From Pseudomonadota bacterium (GTDB taxonomy: Bacteria; Pseudomonadota; Gammaproteobacteria; Halothiobacillales; Halothiobacillaceae), in the NCBI GenBank assembly GCA_021795795.1, contig JAJYPA010000216.1, forward strand, positions 1 to 12,393: a stretch of 12,393 bases of DNA, written 5' to 3'. The position numbers and the translations under genes are program-made. Below, in pieces: positions 1 to 6,149 of this stretch (its first letter is position 1; each line of letters opens with the position of its first letter). The notes beneath the pieces are model-generated. The model worked only from the letters and a program-made list of their open reading frames with translations. It was not told the DNA's origin and made no database searches.

Positions 1-49
1 TCGGGGTGGTGGATTACTGTGGACTGACCATCCAAAAACATGCGTGTCC

Positions 50-166
50 CTACATTACGATGCGAAAAACGGGCGAATTTCTAACACCAAAATAACAGCC
101 GGCGCTCCAGACTGGTCCGTTTTCGATAAGCCGCAACACGCTCTGGAAGAGCGCCTGCGCCGACAT
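50..166 (-). CDS. Possible 38-residue peptide downstream of TelA
   Basis: A short reading frame opens with ATG two bases after the TelA stop codon and ends at a TAG. It encodes a peptide starting MSAQALFQSV and containing one Trp and one Cys. The spacing is operon-like. The only ribosome-site-like sequence is the weak GGGG inside the end of telA. I do not recognise the product. It could be a real coupled micro-protein, the remnant of a longer gene, or chance. The first 49 bases beyond it show no gene I can support. The hairpin CGCTCT-GGA-AGAGCG (139-153) inside it lacks a T tract and is not a convincing terminator. Confidence 0.25.
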   Translation of the reverse strand: MSAQALFQSVLRLIENGPVWSAGCYFGVRNSPVFRIVM

Positions 167-168
167 GA

Positions 169-1245
169 TCAGGCCCCGGACAGCAACCGCTTCTCAAGCT
201 CCACCCGCTTCTGCTCGTCCACCTTGCGCTGCGCCGCGCCATGCGCCTCGATCTCCTTCACTTTGGTCGCCGACTGCTCCAGGATGTCCTGACACTTCTC
301 CAGTGTATCGGTGCCGATGATCGCCTGCTGCTGCATAGTGGCGATCTGGATACTGTTCTCGCCCAGCGTCTGTGCCGCCTGGGTCATGGCTTCGGTGACC
401 ATATCGCGGATCGCGCCGTCCACCTTGACGGCCTGCTGCTGCTCGATGGCGATCAACTGCTGGGCCACCAGGGCGGTCAATGCCGGCACCGCGATATTCT
501 TGGCCCGGTCGAATTCATCCAGAATGGCGCGGGCGTTGTCCTGAGTGGCCTGCAACTCCAAAGCCTGCTGCTGGTCGAGGATCTGTGCGTTTTTCAGATC
601 GTTCACCAAAACCTGCAAACGCTGATCCAGCTTTTGCAGTGCGGCACGCTTTACGCCGGCCTGTGGGTCAGTGGTATCCACCGGGAGTTGCAGAGCGGAT
701 GCTGACTGCTGCTGCCATGCTGTTGCCCGTTGCAGTCCGGCGGACAGTTTGTCGTAGTGCGCGGCGTTTTCGCGCTTCAGCCCTTCGATGTCCTGAATGC
801 GTTGCTGCTGCAATGCGGCCGACTGGTCCATCTGCGCTTCCAGTTCCTTGATGCGTCCCAGCACCGATTGCGTATGCGCCAGAATCTGTTCCTTTTCGCT
901 GCGAAACATGCCCATCATTTTGCCGATCATGGTCTTCTGCTGGCTGGAATTTAGCCCCTTGGCCGTGGACAGCAAAGTGTTGAGCTGAGTGCCCATGTCC
1001 CCCATGTCAGCAGTCTTGTGGGTGGCCAGCAACTTCTCCGCGACACTGGCGTACCCCGCCCGTGAATCGGTGGTCAGGTGCTGGATATCGTCCTCGCTGG
1101 GCAGGGCGATAGCGGTTCCTTGCATCACAACAACCGGCGTGACAACGGGTTGCATCTGTACATTGGTTACACCAGACAGGTTCGCAGCCTGTGAAAAGGT
1201 ATTGTTGACGGTTTCATCTCCGAATAACGCATCGACTTCTGGCAT
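169..1245 (-). CDS. telA: TelA/KlaA-family toxic anion (tellurite) resistance protein
   Basis: This 358-residue protein is a typical size for the TelA family (PF05816), whose members are linked to tellurite and other chemical-stress resistance and often sit beside Ter genes. It is almost entirely helical and coiled-coil. The family pattern is visible: a segment around residues 80-105 with LNTLLSTAKGLNSSQ; Gln/Glu-rich helices from about 125 to 180; a conserved stretch near 245-300 (ARAILDEFDRAKNIAVPALT, then repeated VAQQLIAIEQQQ-type heptads); and the terminal helix with GTDTLEKCQDILEQS. There is no signal peptide or membrane segment, so it is presumably cytoplasmic. The start is supported by AAGGAA about 8 bases upstream. 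It lies 36 bp downstream of the 381-residue gene and is the last confident gene of the operon. The N-terminal DALFGDE motif resembles motifs in the two preceding proteins. The biochemical activity of the family is not established. Confidence 0.85.
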   Translation of the reverse strand: MPEVDALFGDETVNNTFSQAANLSGVTNVQMQPVVTPVVVMQGTAIALPSEDDIQHLTTDSRAGYASVAEKLLATHKTADMGDMGTQLNTLLSTAKGLNSSQQKTMIGKMMGMFRSEKEQILAHTQSVLGRIKELEAQMDQSAALQQQRIQDIEGLKRENAAHYDKLSAGLQRATAWQQQSASALQLPVDTTDPQAGVKRAALQKLDQRLQVLVNDLKNAQILDQQQALELQATQDNARAILDEFDRAKNIAVPALTALVAQQLIAIEQQQAVKVDGAIRDMVTEAMTQAAQTLGENSIQIATMQQQAIIGTDTLEKCQDILEQSATKVKEIEAHGAAQRKVDEQKRVELEKRLLSGA

Positions 1246-1281
1246 CTTGGTATTCCTTATGTGTGTGTAAAAAATTGCTGG

Positions 1282-2427
1282 TTAACGAATGGCCCCTAAA
1301 AACCCAAGGGACGGCAAGGTGACCGTGCGTACCTCTTCGATCTGCATCAGAGCGTTCTCGGTCTGCGCTTTCAACGCTTCCAGTTGCTTTTGCGCCAGTT
1401 GCAATTCCTGGCCGGTGATCAGCAACAGATCGTGCCGGCGCTGTGACTGTTGTGCGAATGCGGTGCCTTCCGCCATGTACGCAATGACGCCAATCACCAT
1501 GACATCCATCTGTATGGCCACCAGCGTTTCCTGAGCGAGATCGCCTATGCCGGACAGACGGTTGTGGATGCTCTTCACGCCGCCGTAGAGACGCATCAGG
1601 ATGTTCTGGGCAGCATCCGGATCAAAGCGCCTTACGCTTTGTTCCACGCGTTTCAGCAGACCACCAAGCCCGTGAGATACAGAAGACCCACCAGCGACGT
1701 CCCTCGCAGCAGTCGTGATTTCCTGAATGGCGGTGGACACCGATAGCGCGGAGAGGTTCTGACTGCTCTCGGATACCTCGCGCAGGACCACCTGTACATG
1801 CGGCAAGGTCCCTGCGCTAAAGGCACTGATCCGGTCGAAGTCCAGGGGCAACAAGGTTTCAAAACGCGCCTTGAGCATGCGCTCCCTGTGCTCAAAGCCA
1901 CACGGGTATTTCTCCTGAGCATGCTGCATGGCCTTATGGACCAGCGGATCTTCCGGCTCCTGGAATATCTCCTGCGGTTGCGGCACGCTGACGATGATGC
2001 GCTGCGGCGCTGCGTCAGCGTCCAGTAAGATGGTTACTGGCTGAATGGCAAGCTTGGCTGTCCCCTGCGAGGCCGTCGGTGAGTCGTTCAGCAACAACGG
2101 CGCGGGCACAGGCGTAGAGACGAATGGCTTTTGTTGATCCACTGTTGGCATATCATCCAGTGGCAGTGCATTGACAGACGCTTTTTGCGCTGAAGTGGAT
2201 TGGCCTGTCGGCTGCCCCTGCGGGGGGCACCCCAAGCCTGCCGAATCGTCCGGGAACAGCGCTGCATGCGGTTGCACCATGCAAGGATCAGAACAACGTG
2301 CGGCGGTTAGCATCACGCCCTGAGAATGGGTGTCACTCGGGAAAAGCGCACCGTCCTTGGTGGGTGCCTGATCGCCAACACGGGATCCGCATGTTTCGTC
2401 ATCGTCGAATAAACCGCCCATGCGCAT
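1282..2427 (-). CDS. 381-residue coiled-coil protein, possibly a distant TelA-like partner
   Basis: I do not recognise this protein by name. Residues 1 to about 150 are low-complexity and probably disordered, rich in Pro, Ser, Gln and Asp, with three similar short motifs: LFDDDE (6-11), LFPSD (28-32) and LFPDD (57-61). Residues about 155-381 are helical, with a Gly-containing break GLGGLLKR (253-260), a moderately hydrophobic helix (about 303-318) and a Gln/Leu heptad helix (about 325-365). The order of a Gly-rich turn before RxFxP, a helix, then a hydrophobic AYMAEG stretch recalls the N-terminal half of long TelA proteins, so a divergent TelA paralogue is possible; this is inference. The start overlaps the upstream stop as TAATG, which indicates translational coupling. 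An alternative ATG two codons later is better spaced from GGGGA. telA follows after 36 bp. Confidence 0.75.
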   Translation of the reverse strand: MRMGGLFDDDETCGSRVGDQAPTKDGALFPSDTHSQGVMLTAARCSDPCMVQPHAALFPDDSAGLGCPPQGQPTGQSTSAQKASVNALPLDDMPTVDQQKPFVSTPVPAPLLLNDSPTASQGTAKLAIQPVTILLDADAAPQRIIVSVPQPQEIFQEPEDPLVHKAMQHAQEKYPCGFEHRERMLKARFETLLPLDFDRISAFSAGTLPHVQVVLREVSESSQNLSALSVSTAIQEITTAARDVAGGSSVSHGLGGLLKRVEQSVRRFDPDAAQNILMRLYGGVKSIHNRLSGIGDLAQETLVAIQMDVMVIGVIAYMAEGTAFAQQSQRRHDLLLITGQELQLAQKQLEALKAQTENALMQIEEVRTVTLPSLGFLGAIR

Positions 2428-2921
2428 TAATCCCCGCAGACCTCATCCGTACATCCAGCAGCCTGGGTGGTCCAGTTGTGCGATTCCAGCATGCGTCCAG
2501 TTTTATCCGCTTTCGTGCCGGGGGCGCCGGTTGGCCCCAGCATTGGCACGGGGGTAGCACCAGGTATGGGGTTCGCACCCGGCACAGGGATGGGATCATG
2601 CTCCGCACAAGCCTGGCAAGCAGTGGCCTCTTGTCGCACTAAAATCATGCCAGCGATATTCAGCACGTCCACCATGTCGCCTTTTTCGACGTGTTCTCGC
2701 AGCATCTTGTGCAGGTGCTCGTCACTGCATTCCGGCGTATGCCATCCACCCCGACCTTTGGCACGGGAGAGGGCAAGTTTGGCGGTCATATGCACGGGGC
2801 AGCGGCGCACCAGGTAATTGTCGGCTTCCACGTCAGACAACCCGGACAGAGGTGTAAACAGAATGAATGCTGGGCCGTCTGGTTCTACGTCAAAAAGATG
2901 ACGCTCTTTTTCTGCTGACAT
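2427..2921 (-). CDS. 164-residue Cys-containing protein of unknown function with PIPGA repeat
   Basis: This is a soluble protein of 164 residues. The N-terminal part (about 1-100) looks folded. Its segment HLHKMLREHVEKGDMVDVLN (70-89) resembles a KGDPVDVANF-type segment I recall from small phage proteins, but I cannot assign a family from that. Six cysteines are visible: C41 (RRCPVH), C65 (ECSDEH), the pair C102/C105 (CQAC followed by AEH), and C157/C162 near the C-terminus. A metal-binding or redox role is therefore possible but unproven. Residues 110-135 are a Pro/Gly linker with an imperfect repeat, PIPVPGANPIPGATPVP. A strong AAGGAG lies about 8 bases before the ATG. The gene starts 14 bp after the small membrane protein gene and is fused by TAATG to the 381-residue gene. 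LFDVE (9-13) resembles the LF-acidic motifs of its neighbours. Confidence 0.75.
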   Translation of the reverse strand: MSAEKERHLFDVEPDGPAFILFTPLSGLSDVEADNYLVRRCPVHMTAKLALSRAKGRGGWHTPECSDEHLHKMLREHVEKGDMVDVLNIAGMILVRQEATACQACAEHDPIPVPGANPIPGATPVPMLGPTGAPGTKADKTGRMLESHNWTTQAAGCTDEVCGD

Positions 2922-2935
2922 GGGAATACTCCTTG

Positions 2936-3145
2936 CTAAAGAAAATGCGTAAACAGCATATACAGGCTGAATAGCTCAGCTATGCCACCCAAAACAACGA
3001 TCGCCAAAACATGCGCCAGATCATCGACTAAACGCGAAAAGTTAATCCTGAACGTAATGACCTGCCAAAAATCATCAGCCGCCGCAAAGAACAGCAGCAT
3101 GACCACCAAAATGGGAATACCGATAACTGCCAACAACCAAAGCAT
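2936..3145 (-). CDS. Small membrane protein (about 69 residues, two predicted TM helices)
   Basis: This short protein has two strongly hydrophobic segments: MLWLLAVIGIPILVVMLLFF near the N-terminus and about 20 residues at the C-terminus (VLAIVVLGGIAELFSLYMLF). A polar, weakly basic linker with FRINFSRLVDD joins them. An inner-membrane hairpin is expected. The AGGAG site lies immediately against an upstream ATG at 3149-3151 and is six bases from the ATG at 3145. I choose the latter, because zero spacing is not usable. The AGGAG also overlaps the TAG that ends the broken frame upstream, which suggests coupled translation. Ter operons usually carry the large membrane protein TerC. None is seen here, so this protein is a candidate membrane anchor for the TerD/TelA proteins. 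That role is inference. Confidence 0.7.
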   Translation of the reverse strand: MLWLLAVIGIPILVVMLLFFAAADDFWQVITFRINFSRLVDDLAHVLAIVVLGGIAELFSLYMLFTHFL

Positions 3146-3154
3146 GTGCATCTC

Positions 3155-3280
3155 CTAATTCGCGAAAAAACCAATCCCCATCATGACGACAGGGAGTGGC
3201 AGCAAATAAACGAAGAGTGGCCAGCAGGATTACATGGCCGACACCCATATGGCATAGCCAATAACTAGAGTGGCGGCCAT
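3155..3280 (-). pseudogene. Tiny hydrophobic reading frame interrupted by one in-frame stop
   Basis: In the gap between the TerD gene and the 71-codon membrane gene, one frame encodes two hydrophobic pieces separated by a single TAA at 3230-3232. The first is 16 residues, MAATLVIGYAIWVSAM, starting at ATG 3280 with AGAGGA eight bases upstream. The second is 24 residues, ending VVMMGIGFFAN at a TAG (3155-3157) that overlaps the ribosome site of the next gene. Read through, the frame would give a membrane protein of about 41 residues with two short helices. It may be a decayed gene, a genuine 16-residue membrane peptide, or a sequencing error. Hydrophobicity across both halves and the tidy fit between the neighbours argue against chance. 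Confidence 0.45.
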
Positions 3281-3309
3281 GGCCGTAATCCTCTGCACCA
3301 CTCGGTCTA

Positions 3310-3909
3310 TTATTCCGGGCCGGACTCCACCAGCCCATACACATGCAGGAAGTCCGCCAGGCCCTTCTGGTACCCTGCACCAACTGCCTTGAAGTGCCAG
3401 TGGCCATCTTCCTTCACGAAAGACCCCATCTGCACCGCAGTGGCGTTGCTGTCTTCCTCCGCCAACTTGAACTCGGCAATGACTTCCTTGGTCGCCGGGT
3501 TGACGATATGCGCGGTGCAATGGCTGAACTGGCCAAAGTGATGACCGCGCGCCAGGCCTTCGTAAATCTCCACGATGCAGGAGACCTCATCAATCCCATC
3601 CGGCGACTGTTCCAGCTTGCTGAAATGCAAATACATCTTGTCGTCGCCGACGCTGCCGCCGTCAACATCATGCGTCAAAGCGCCATTGCCGTAATCGCGG
3701 TTATTGTAGAACACGAACGCCTCGTCGCGCGGGGCGACAGCCTTGCCATCCTTGTGCGTGATGGCGAACGCACAGGCGTTCACGTCCATCTCGTGCGCCT
3801 TGACCGGGTGAGTCGGGTCCACGTCGAAGGTTACTTCGATTTGCACATCTTCCAGCCCGTGATCCTTGGTCAGATTGATACCGCTTCCCTTCTGCAACTG
3901 TATGGCCAT
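3310..3909 (-). CDS. terD: TerD-domain stress/tellurite resistance protein
   Basis: This is a single TerD domain of 199 residues, close to the 190-200 usual for TerD/TerE/TerZ/CABP proteins, which bind calcium and take part in chemical-stress and tellurite resistance. Family features in order are: the opening MAIQLQKGSGINLTK; the acidic strand at 40-48 (EMDVNACAF, against the usual DLDAS-F); FVFYNN (65-70); GDD (88-90); IYEG (115-118) and HHFGQF (123-128); a Trp-containing HWHFKAVGAGYQKGL (170-184); and the final YGL. Several Ca-ligand positions look altered from the consensus, which is rich in paired acidic residues, so metal binding should not be assumed. AGAGGA lies seven bases before the ATG. 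It is the third gene after vWA and the 130-residue gene. The 86-bp upstream gap contains a hairpin at 3942-3969. Confidence 0.9.
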   Translation of the reverse strand: MAIQLQKGSGINLTKDHGLEDVQIEVTFDVDPTHPVKAHEMDVNACAFAITHKDGKAVAPRDEAFVFYNNRDYGNGALTHDVDGGSVGDDKMYLHFSKLEQSPDGIDEVSCIVEIYEGLARGHHFGQFSHCTAHIVNPATKEVIAEFKLAEEDSNATAVQMGSFVKEDGHWHFKAVGAGYQKGLADFLHVYGLVESGPE

Positions 3910-3941
3910 GCCAATTTCCTCTTTTGTGCGATGAACAATTT

Positions 3942-3969
3942 GCCGCCATTTTCAAATGCGTAAGGCGGC
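3942..3969 (-). other. Intercistronic hairpin upstream of terD
   Basis: GCCGCC and GGCGGC form a perfect six-base stem around a 16-base loop in the 86-bp gap between the 130-residue gene and terD. No T tract follows on the minus strand, so it is more likely an RNA processing or stabilising structure than a terminator. It could set different levels for the TerD protein and its upstream neighbours. Confidence 0.35.
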
Positions 3970-3995
3970 GAAACGCTTTACTGCGAAAATGACCG

Positions 3996-4388
3996 TTATT
4001 CCGAACCAGTAAGAGGCGGATCATTACGAACATGGCTCAGCAGGTACTCTGCCGTAGTGCCATCCTTTAACCGAATCCGCATGAGCCAATCTCCGTCTAC
4101 ATGGCGCAATGGAGCCACCACCTGATACGCTTCTCCGCCTGGGGTGAACCTGCGCCACTCCCCAAGATAAAAATCAACTGACTCCTGCCGTGGTTCCGGG
4201 GGTACACCATGCCAAGAGGTTGCACCTTGTAAAGGGCTGCTGCCGGCATTCGCGGCCTGCGAAGGGCCGACACCGTGCGCTGGCACTACCGCATGTTCCA
4301 CCTCATGAGCGGCCTCGATAAGCCGCTTAATGACATACTTGCCAATATTGGTAACCGAATCGACCAACTCATCGACTTCCTTGCTCAT
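3996..4388 (-). CDS. 130-residue protein of unknown function in the Ter-type operon
   Basis: I do not recognise this family. The N-terminus (about 1-35) is an amphipathic helix with MSKEVDELVDSVTNIGKYVI and an AAHEVEHAV stretch. A Ala/Pro/Gly linker (about 36-65) follows, then a compact beta-rich C-terminal part with YLGEWRRF, VDGDWLMRIRLKDGTTAEYL and HVRND. No membrane segment is visible. I choose the ATG at 4388 because GAGAGG with a run of ten G lies just before it. Starts at 4433 or 4412 would translate that run and overlap the vWA gene. The vWA stop is 16 bases upstream. The operon position between vWA and TerD suggests a partner of these proteins. The G tract is discussed separately. 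Confidence 0.7.
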   Translation of the reverse strand: MSKEVDELVDSVTNIGKYVIKRLIEAAHEVEHAVVPAHGVGPSQAANAGSSPLQGATSWHGVPPEPRQESVDFYLGEWRRFTPGGEAYQVVAPLRHVDGDWLMRIRLKDGTTAEYLLSHVRNDPPLTGSE

Positions 4389-4404
4389 GACGCCCCCCCC
4401 CCTC
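4389..4404 (-). promoter_or_regulatory. Ribosome binding site containing a ten-G homopolymer
   Basis: The intergenic space between the vWA stop and the next ATG reads, on the minus strand, GA, then a run of ten G (4393-4402 as C on the plus strand), then CGTC and the ATG, with GAGAG overlapping the vWA stop region. The run forms part of, and spacer to, the Shine-Dalgarno sequence. Homopolymers of this length slip during replication, so the spacing could vary between cells. Confidence 0.55.
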
Positions 4405-5187
4405 TCAGACATGAAGATTCCGCAACCATGCACCCAACTTGGCGCTGATCAACTGGCGATACAGATCGTCATCACTGATACGCACGCCGTCTTCCAGGTG
4501 GACAAACTCCGCGTCCGTTTCGCGGGACAACTCTTCAAGAAACCGGGAGTTGTGCGCGAGACCGACAAATGACCAGAACAGGGGCAACCCGGTCGCCGCA
4601 TGTACGGCATGGCGGGTGGCCTCCTTGTCGCCATTCTCCCCGTCCGTCAGGAACAGCATGAACACGGGATCGTGGTCAGAAGGATTGACGACGACTGGCG
4701 GTGCCGGCGGTTCATCGTGTTTGTGGCGCCCGAACAGACTACCCAACAGCCCATGCCCGTGATGGGCCAGGCTCGCCACATGGCGTGCGGCACTCTCAGC
4801 ACTGTGCAGGTGATCCAGTGCCGGATAGTAGTGCTGATAGGCCAGATGGATCGCCGGCGCGTAATCCGTGCCACCACCCACGTGGTCGCTGATATAACGA
4901 TCGACATAGCCCGCATAATTCTGGAGCGTGGCCGGTTGTGGCATCTGCTTCGCACCGTTATTGAAAATAAATACATCAATCTTCGCGGACTTGTCCATGT
5001 GCATGGCCAGCGCCAGCAAATGGGTCAGCGCATCCTGGACGTGGCCATCCCGATATTCTTCGCCCATGGACCCTGATATATCCAGACACACGCCGACCCG
5101 CATATTGGGCAGACGTGAAATATCGACGCCCTGCTTCTTCAGTTGAATGCCAGCCTTTTCGCTGGACTTGTGCAGATCTACGGCCAT
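4405..5187 (-). CDS. vWA-domain protein of the TerF/Ter-associated type
   Basis: This is a 260-residue von Willebrand factor A protein. The metal-ion-dependent adhesion site is intact: DISGS at 36-40, Thr in VGGGTDYA at about 107, and Asp in FLTDGENGDKEA at about 182. The N-terminus, VDLHKSSEKAGIQLKKQGVD, has the look of the short region that precedes vWA domains in Ter-linked proteins. Such proteins (TerF, TerY and relatives) are thought to assemble metal-dependent complexes with TerD proteins. A His-rich insertion at about 118-160 (HHGHG, GRHKHDEPPAPP) separates the Thr and Asp motifs. The C-terminus, RQLISAKLGAWLRNLHV, is short. There is no signal peptide or TM segment. AAAGGAG sits about eight bases before the ATG. 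It is the first gene of the operon, after a 143-bp AT-rich gap. Confidence 0.87.
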   Translation of the reverse strand: MAVDLHKSSEKAGIQLKKQGVDISRLPNMRVGVCLDISGSMGEEYRDGHVQDALTHLLALAMHMDKSAKIDVFIFNNGAKQMPQPATLQNYAGYVDRYISDHVGGGTDYAPAIHLAYQHYYPALDHLHSAESAARHVASLAHHGHGLLGSLFGRHKHDEPPAPPVVVNPSDHDPVFMLFLTDGENGDKEATRHAVHAATGLPLFWSFVGLAHNSRFLEELSRETDAEFVHLEDGVRISDDDLYRQLISAKLGAWLRNLHV

Positions 5188-5250
5188 GGTTCTACTCCTT
5201 TGTGGTTAATAATTGTTGCACTTTTAAGGGAGTTAATTGGTTTAAAAAAG

Positions 5251-5263
5251 TCAATATTATTGA
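5251..5263. promoter_or_regulatory. Perfect inverted repeat in the leader region of the vWA-TerD-TelA operon
   Basis: TCAATA-T-TATTGA is a perfect 13-base palindrome in the AT-rich gap (5188-5330) upstream of the vWA gene. On the minus strand it ends in TTGACT, which could serve as a -35 box, although I see no good -10 at 16-18 bases. It is a possible operator. The rest of the gap holds only a weak GCCG/CGGC stem near 5299-5309, and no gene. Confidence 0.35.
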
Positions 5264-5330
5264 TATAGCTGGACGCTTCGCCGTGTTTACATTTAAAGGC
5301 CGAACGGCAAAACCTTTCTCCAGCAGATTG

Positions 5331-6080
5331 CTAACTCCGTGCAACCGTCACCTGATAATCGCCCATCGGAATGACCGTTGATTGGCCAAGCGTCAACACC
5401 ACCGTCTGGCTTGCTTGGATATCCTTGACCGTGGGCGTCTGAATAGTCACACCCGCGGCATGGTGGGCCTTGAGAGATATCAGTTTCGAGATGTCGCCGA
5501 CGAACTGCACTACATTGTGCTTGCCGGCAACCAGGATGAACGTTTTCCCATATGTGAGTGTTGCCGAATGCAATTTGACCGTGCGGCTGTTGTTTTTGCT
5601 ACTGGCGCCACTCACATAGCTGATCTGTTTCACGTCGCTGTTACTCATCGGGGTGCCTGGGAGCGTGACTCCACTAAAACCACCGCCCACAACTTTACCA
5701 CTCTTGGTTACCGTAACCGTAAAATGTTCCGGGGCTTTGGCAGTTCCCAAATTGGTTTCGCCGGAATAAACGACTTTGCCATGCAAGGAAACGGTGTACT
5801 TGGCGTACATGGCAGATTGTTTCCCGTTAATACGAACAGGTGCTGAAAACTTACCCCATCCAGTGGACGTGAGCGTACAGACTTGTTTCCACTCCGGCTT
5901 ACCCTGTTTGTTCTTGTGGATAATGAGTCCGCCAGGAAGCACAACGTGGCTCGCGTAGACACAGTGTCCCTTGCTAGACACGGCAACACCATCGGTTGAG
6001 CCAGGATTTACAATGGTCGTGCTCGCCATGGCGACAACAGGGAATAGGCTCATAATAAACAAAGCGACACGCTTCTTCAC
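5331..6080 (-). CDS. Exported protein of unknown function
   Basis: This 249-residue protein has a clear signal peptide: MKKR, a hydrophobic core ALFIMSLFPVV, then AMA with likely cleavage after residue 19. The mature part is rich in Ser, Thr, Val and Gly with alternating polar and hydrophobic residues, so an all-beta periplasmic, surface or secreted protein is likely. Two cysteines (C40 and C68) could form a disulfide. I see no lipobox, later membrane segment, LPXTG or catalytic motif, and I do not recognise the family. Translation starts at GTG, with AAGGAG six bases upstream. It lies 69 bp after the HU gene on the same strand, with a hairpin between them, and 143 bp before the vWA gene. It may therefore be co-transcribed with HU or be a separate unit. 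Confidence 0.72.
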   Translation of the reverse strand: MKKRVALFIMSLFPVVAMASTTIVNPGSTDGVAVSSKGHCVYASHVVLPGGLIIHKNKQGKPEWKQVCTLTSTGWGKFSAPVRINGKQSAMYAKYTVSLHGKVVYSGETNLGTAKAPEHFTVTVTKSGKVVGGGFSGVTLPGTPMSNSDVKQISYVSGASSKNNSRTVKLHSATLTYGKTFILVAGKHNVVQFVGDISKLISLKAHHAAGVTIQTPTVKDIQASQTVVLTLGQSTVIPMGDYQVTVARS

Positions 6081-6106
6081 AATAAACTCCTTGTTTTTTG
6101 CAGTAA

Positions 6107-6134
6107 GCCGCCCATCATTGAAAGGCCGGGCGGC
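6107..6134 (-). other. Hairpin between the HU gene and the exported-protein gene
   Basis: GCCGCCC and GGGCGGC form a seven-base GC-only stem with a 14-base loop, directly after the HU stop. The minus-strand sequence after it is TTACTGC rather than a T run, so it is at best a weak terminator or attenuator. It could also protect the upstream HU message. Confidence 0.4.
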
Positions 6135-6149
6135 GACACCAATAGCTGA

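Noticed and set aside
44..292. Plus-strand frame of 82 codons at the left edge
   Set aside because: Most of it lies opposite the 3' end of telA, it is Ser/Arg/Cys-rich like antisense translations, and it has no clear ribosome site.
2540..2592. GC-rich imperfect repeat as a possible CRISPR or minisatellite
   Set aside because: It is in frame and encodes the Pro-rich PIPGA linker of the 164-residue protein, and there are no spaced identical repeats. No CRISPR array is visible anywhere in the window.
3343..3963. Plus-strand open frame of 206 codons opposite terD
   Set aside because: TerD signatures on the minus strand account for the openness, and the plus frame also runs through the untranslated gap.
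5295..5320. GCCG/CGGC stem after the exported-protein gene as a terminator
   Set aside because: Only three or four pairs can form with a usable loop, and the T tract is just CTTT. It is too weak to call.
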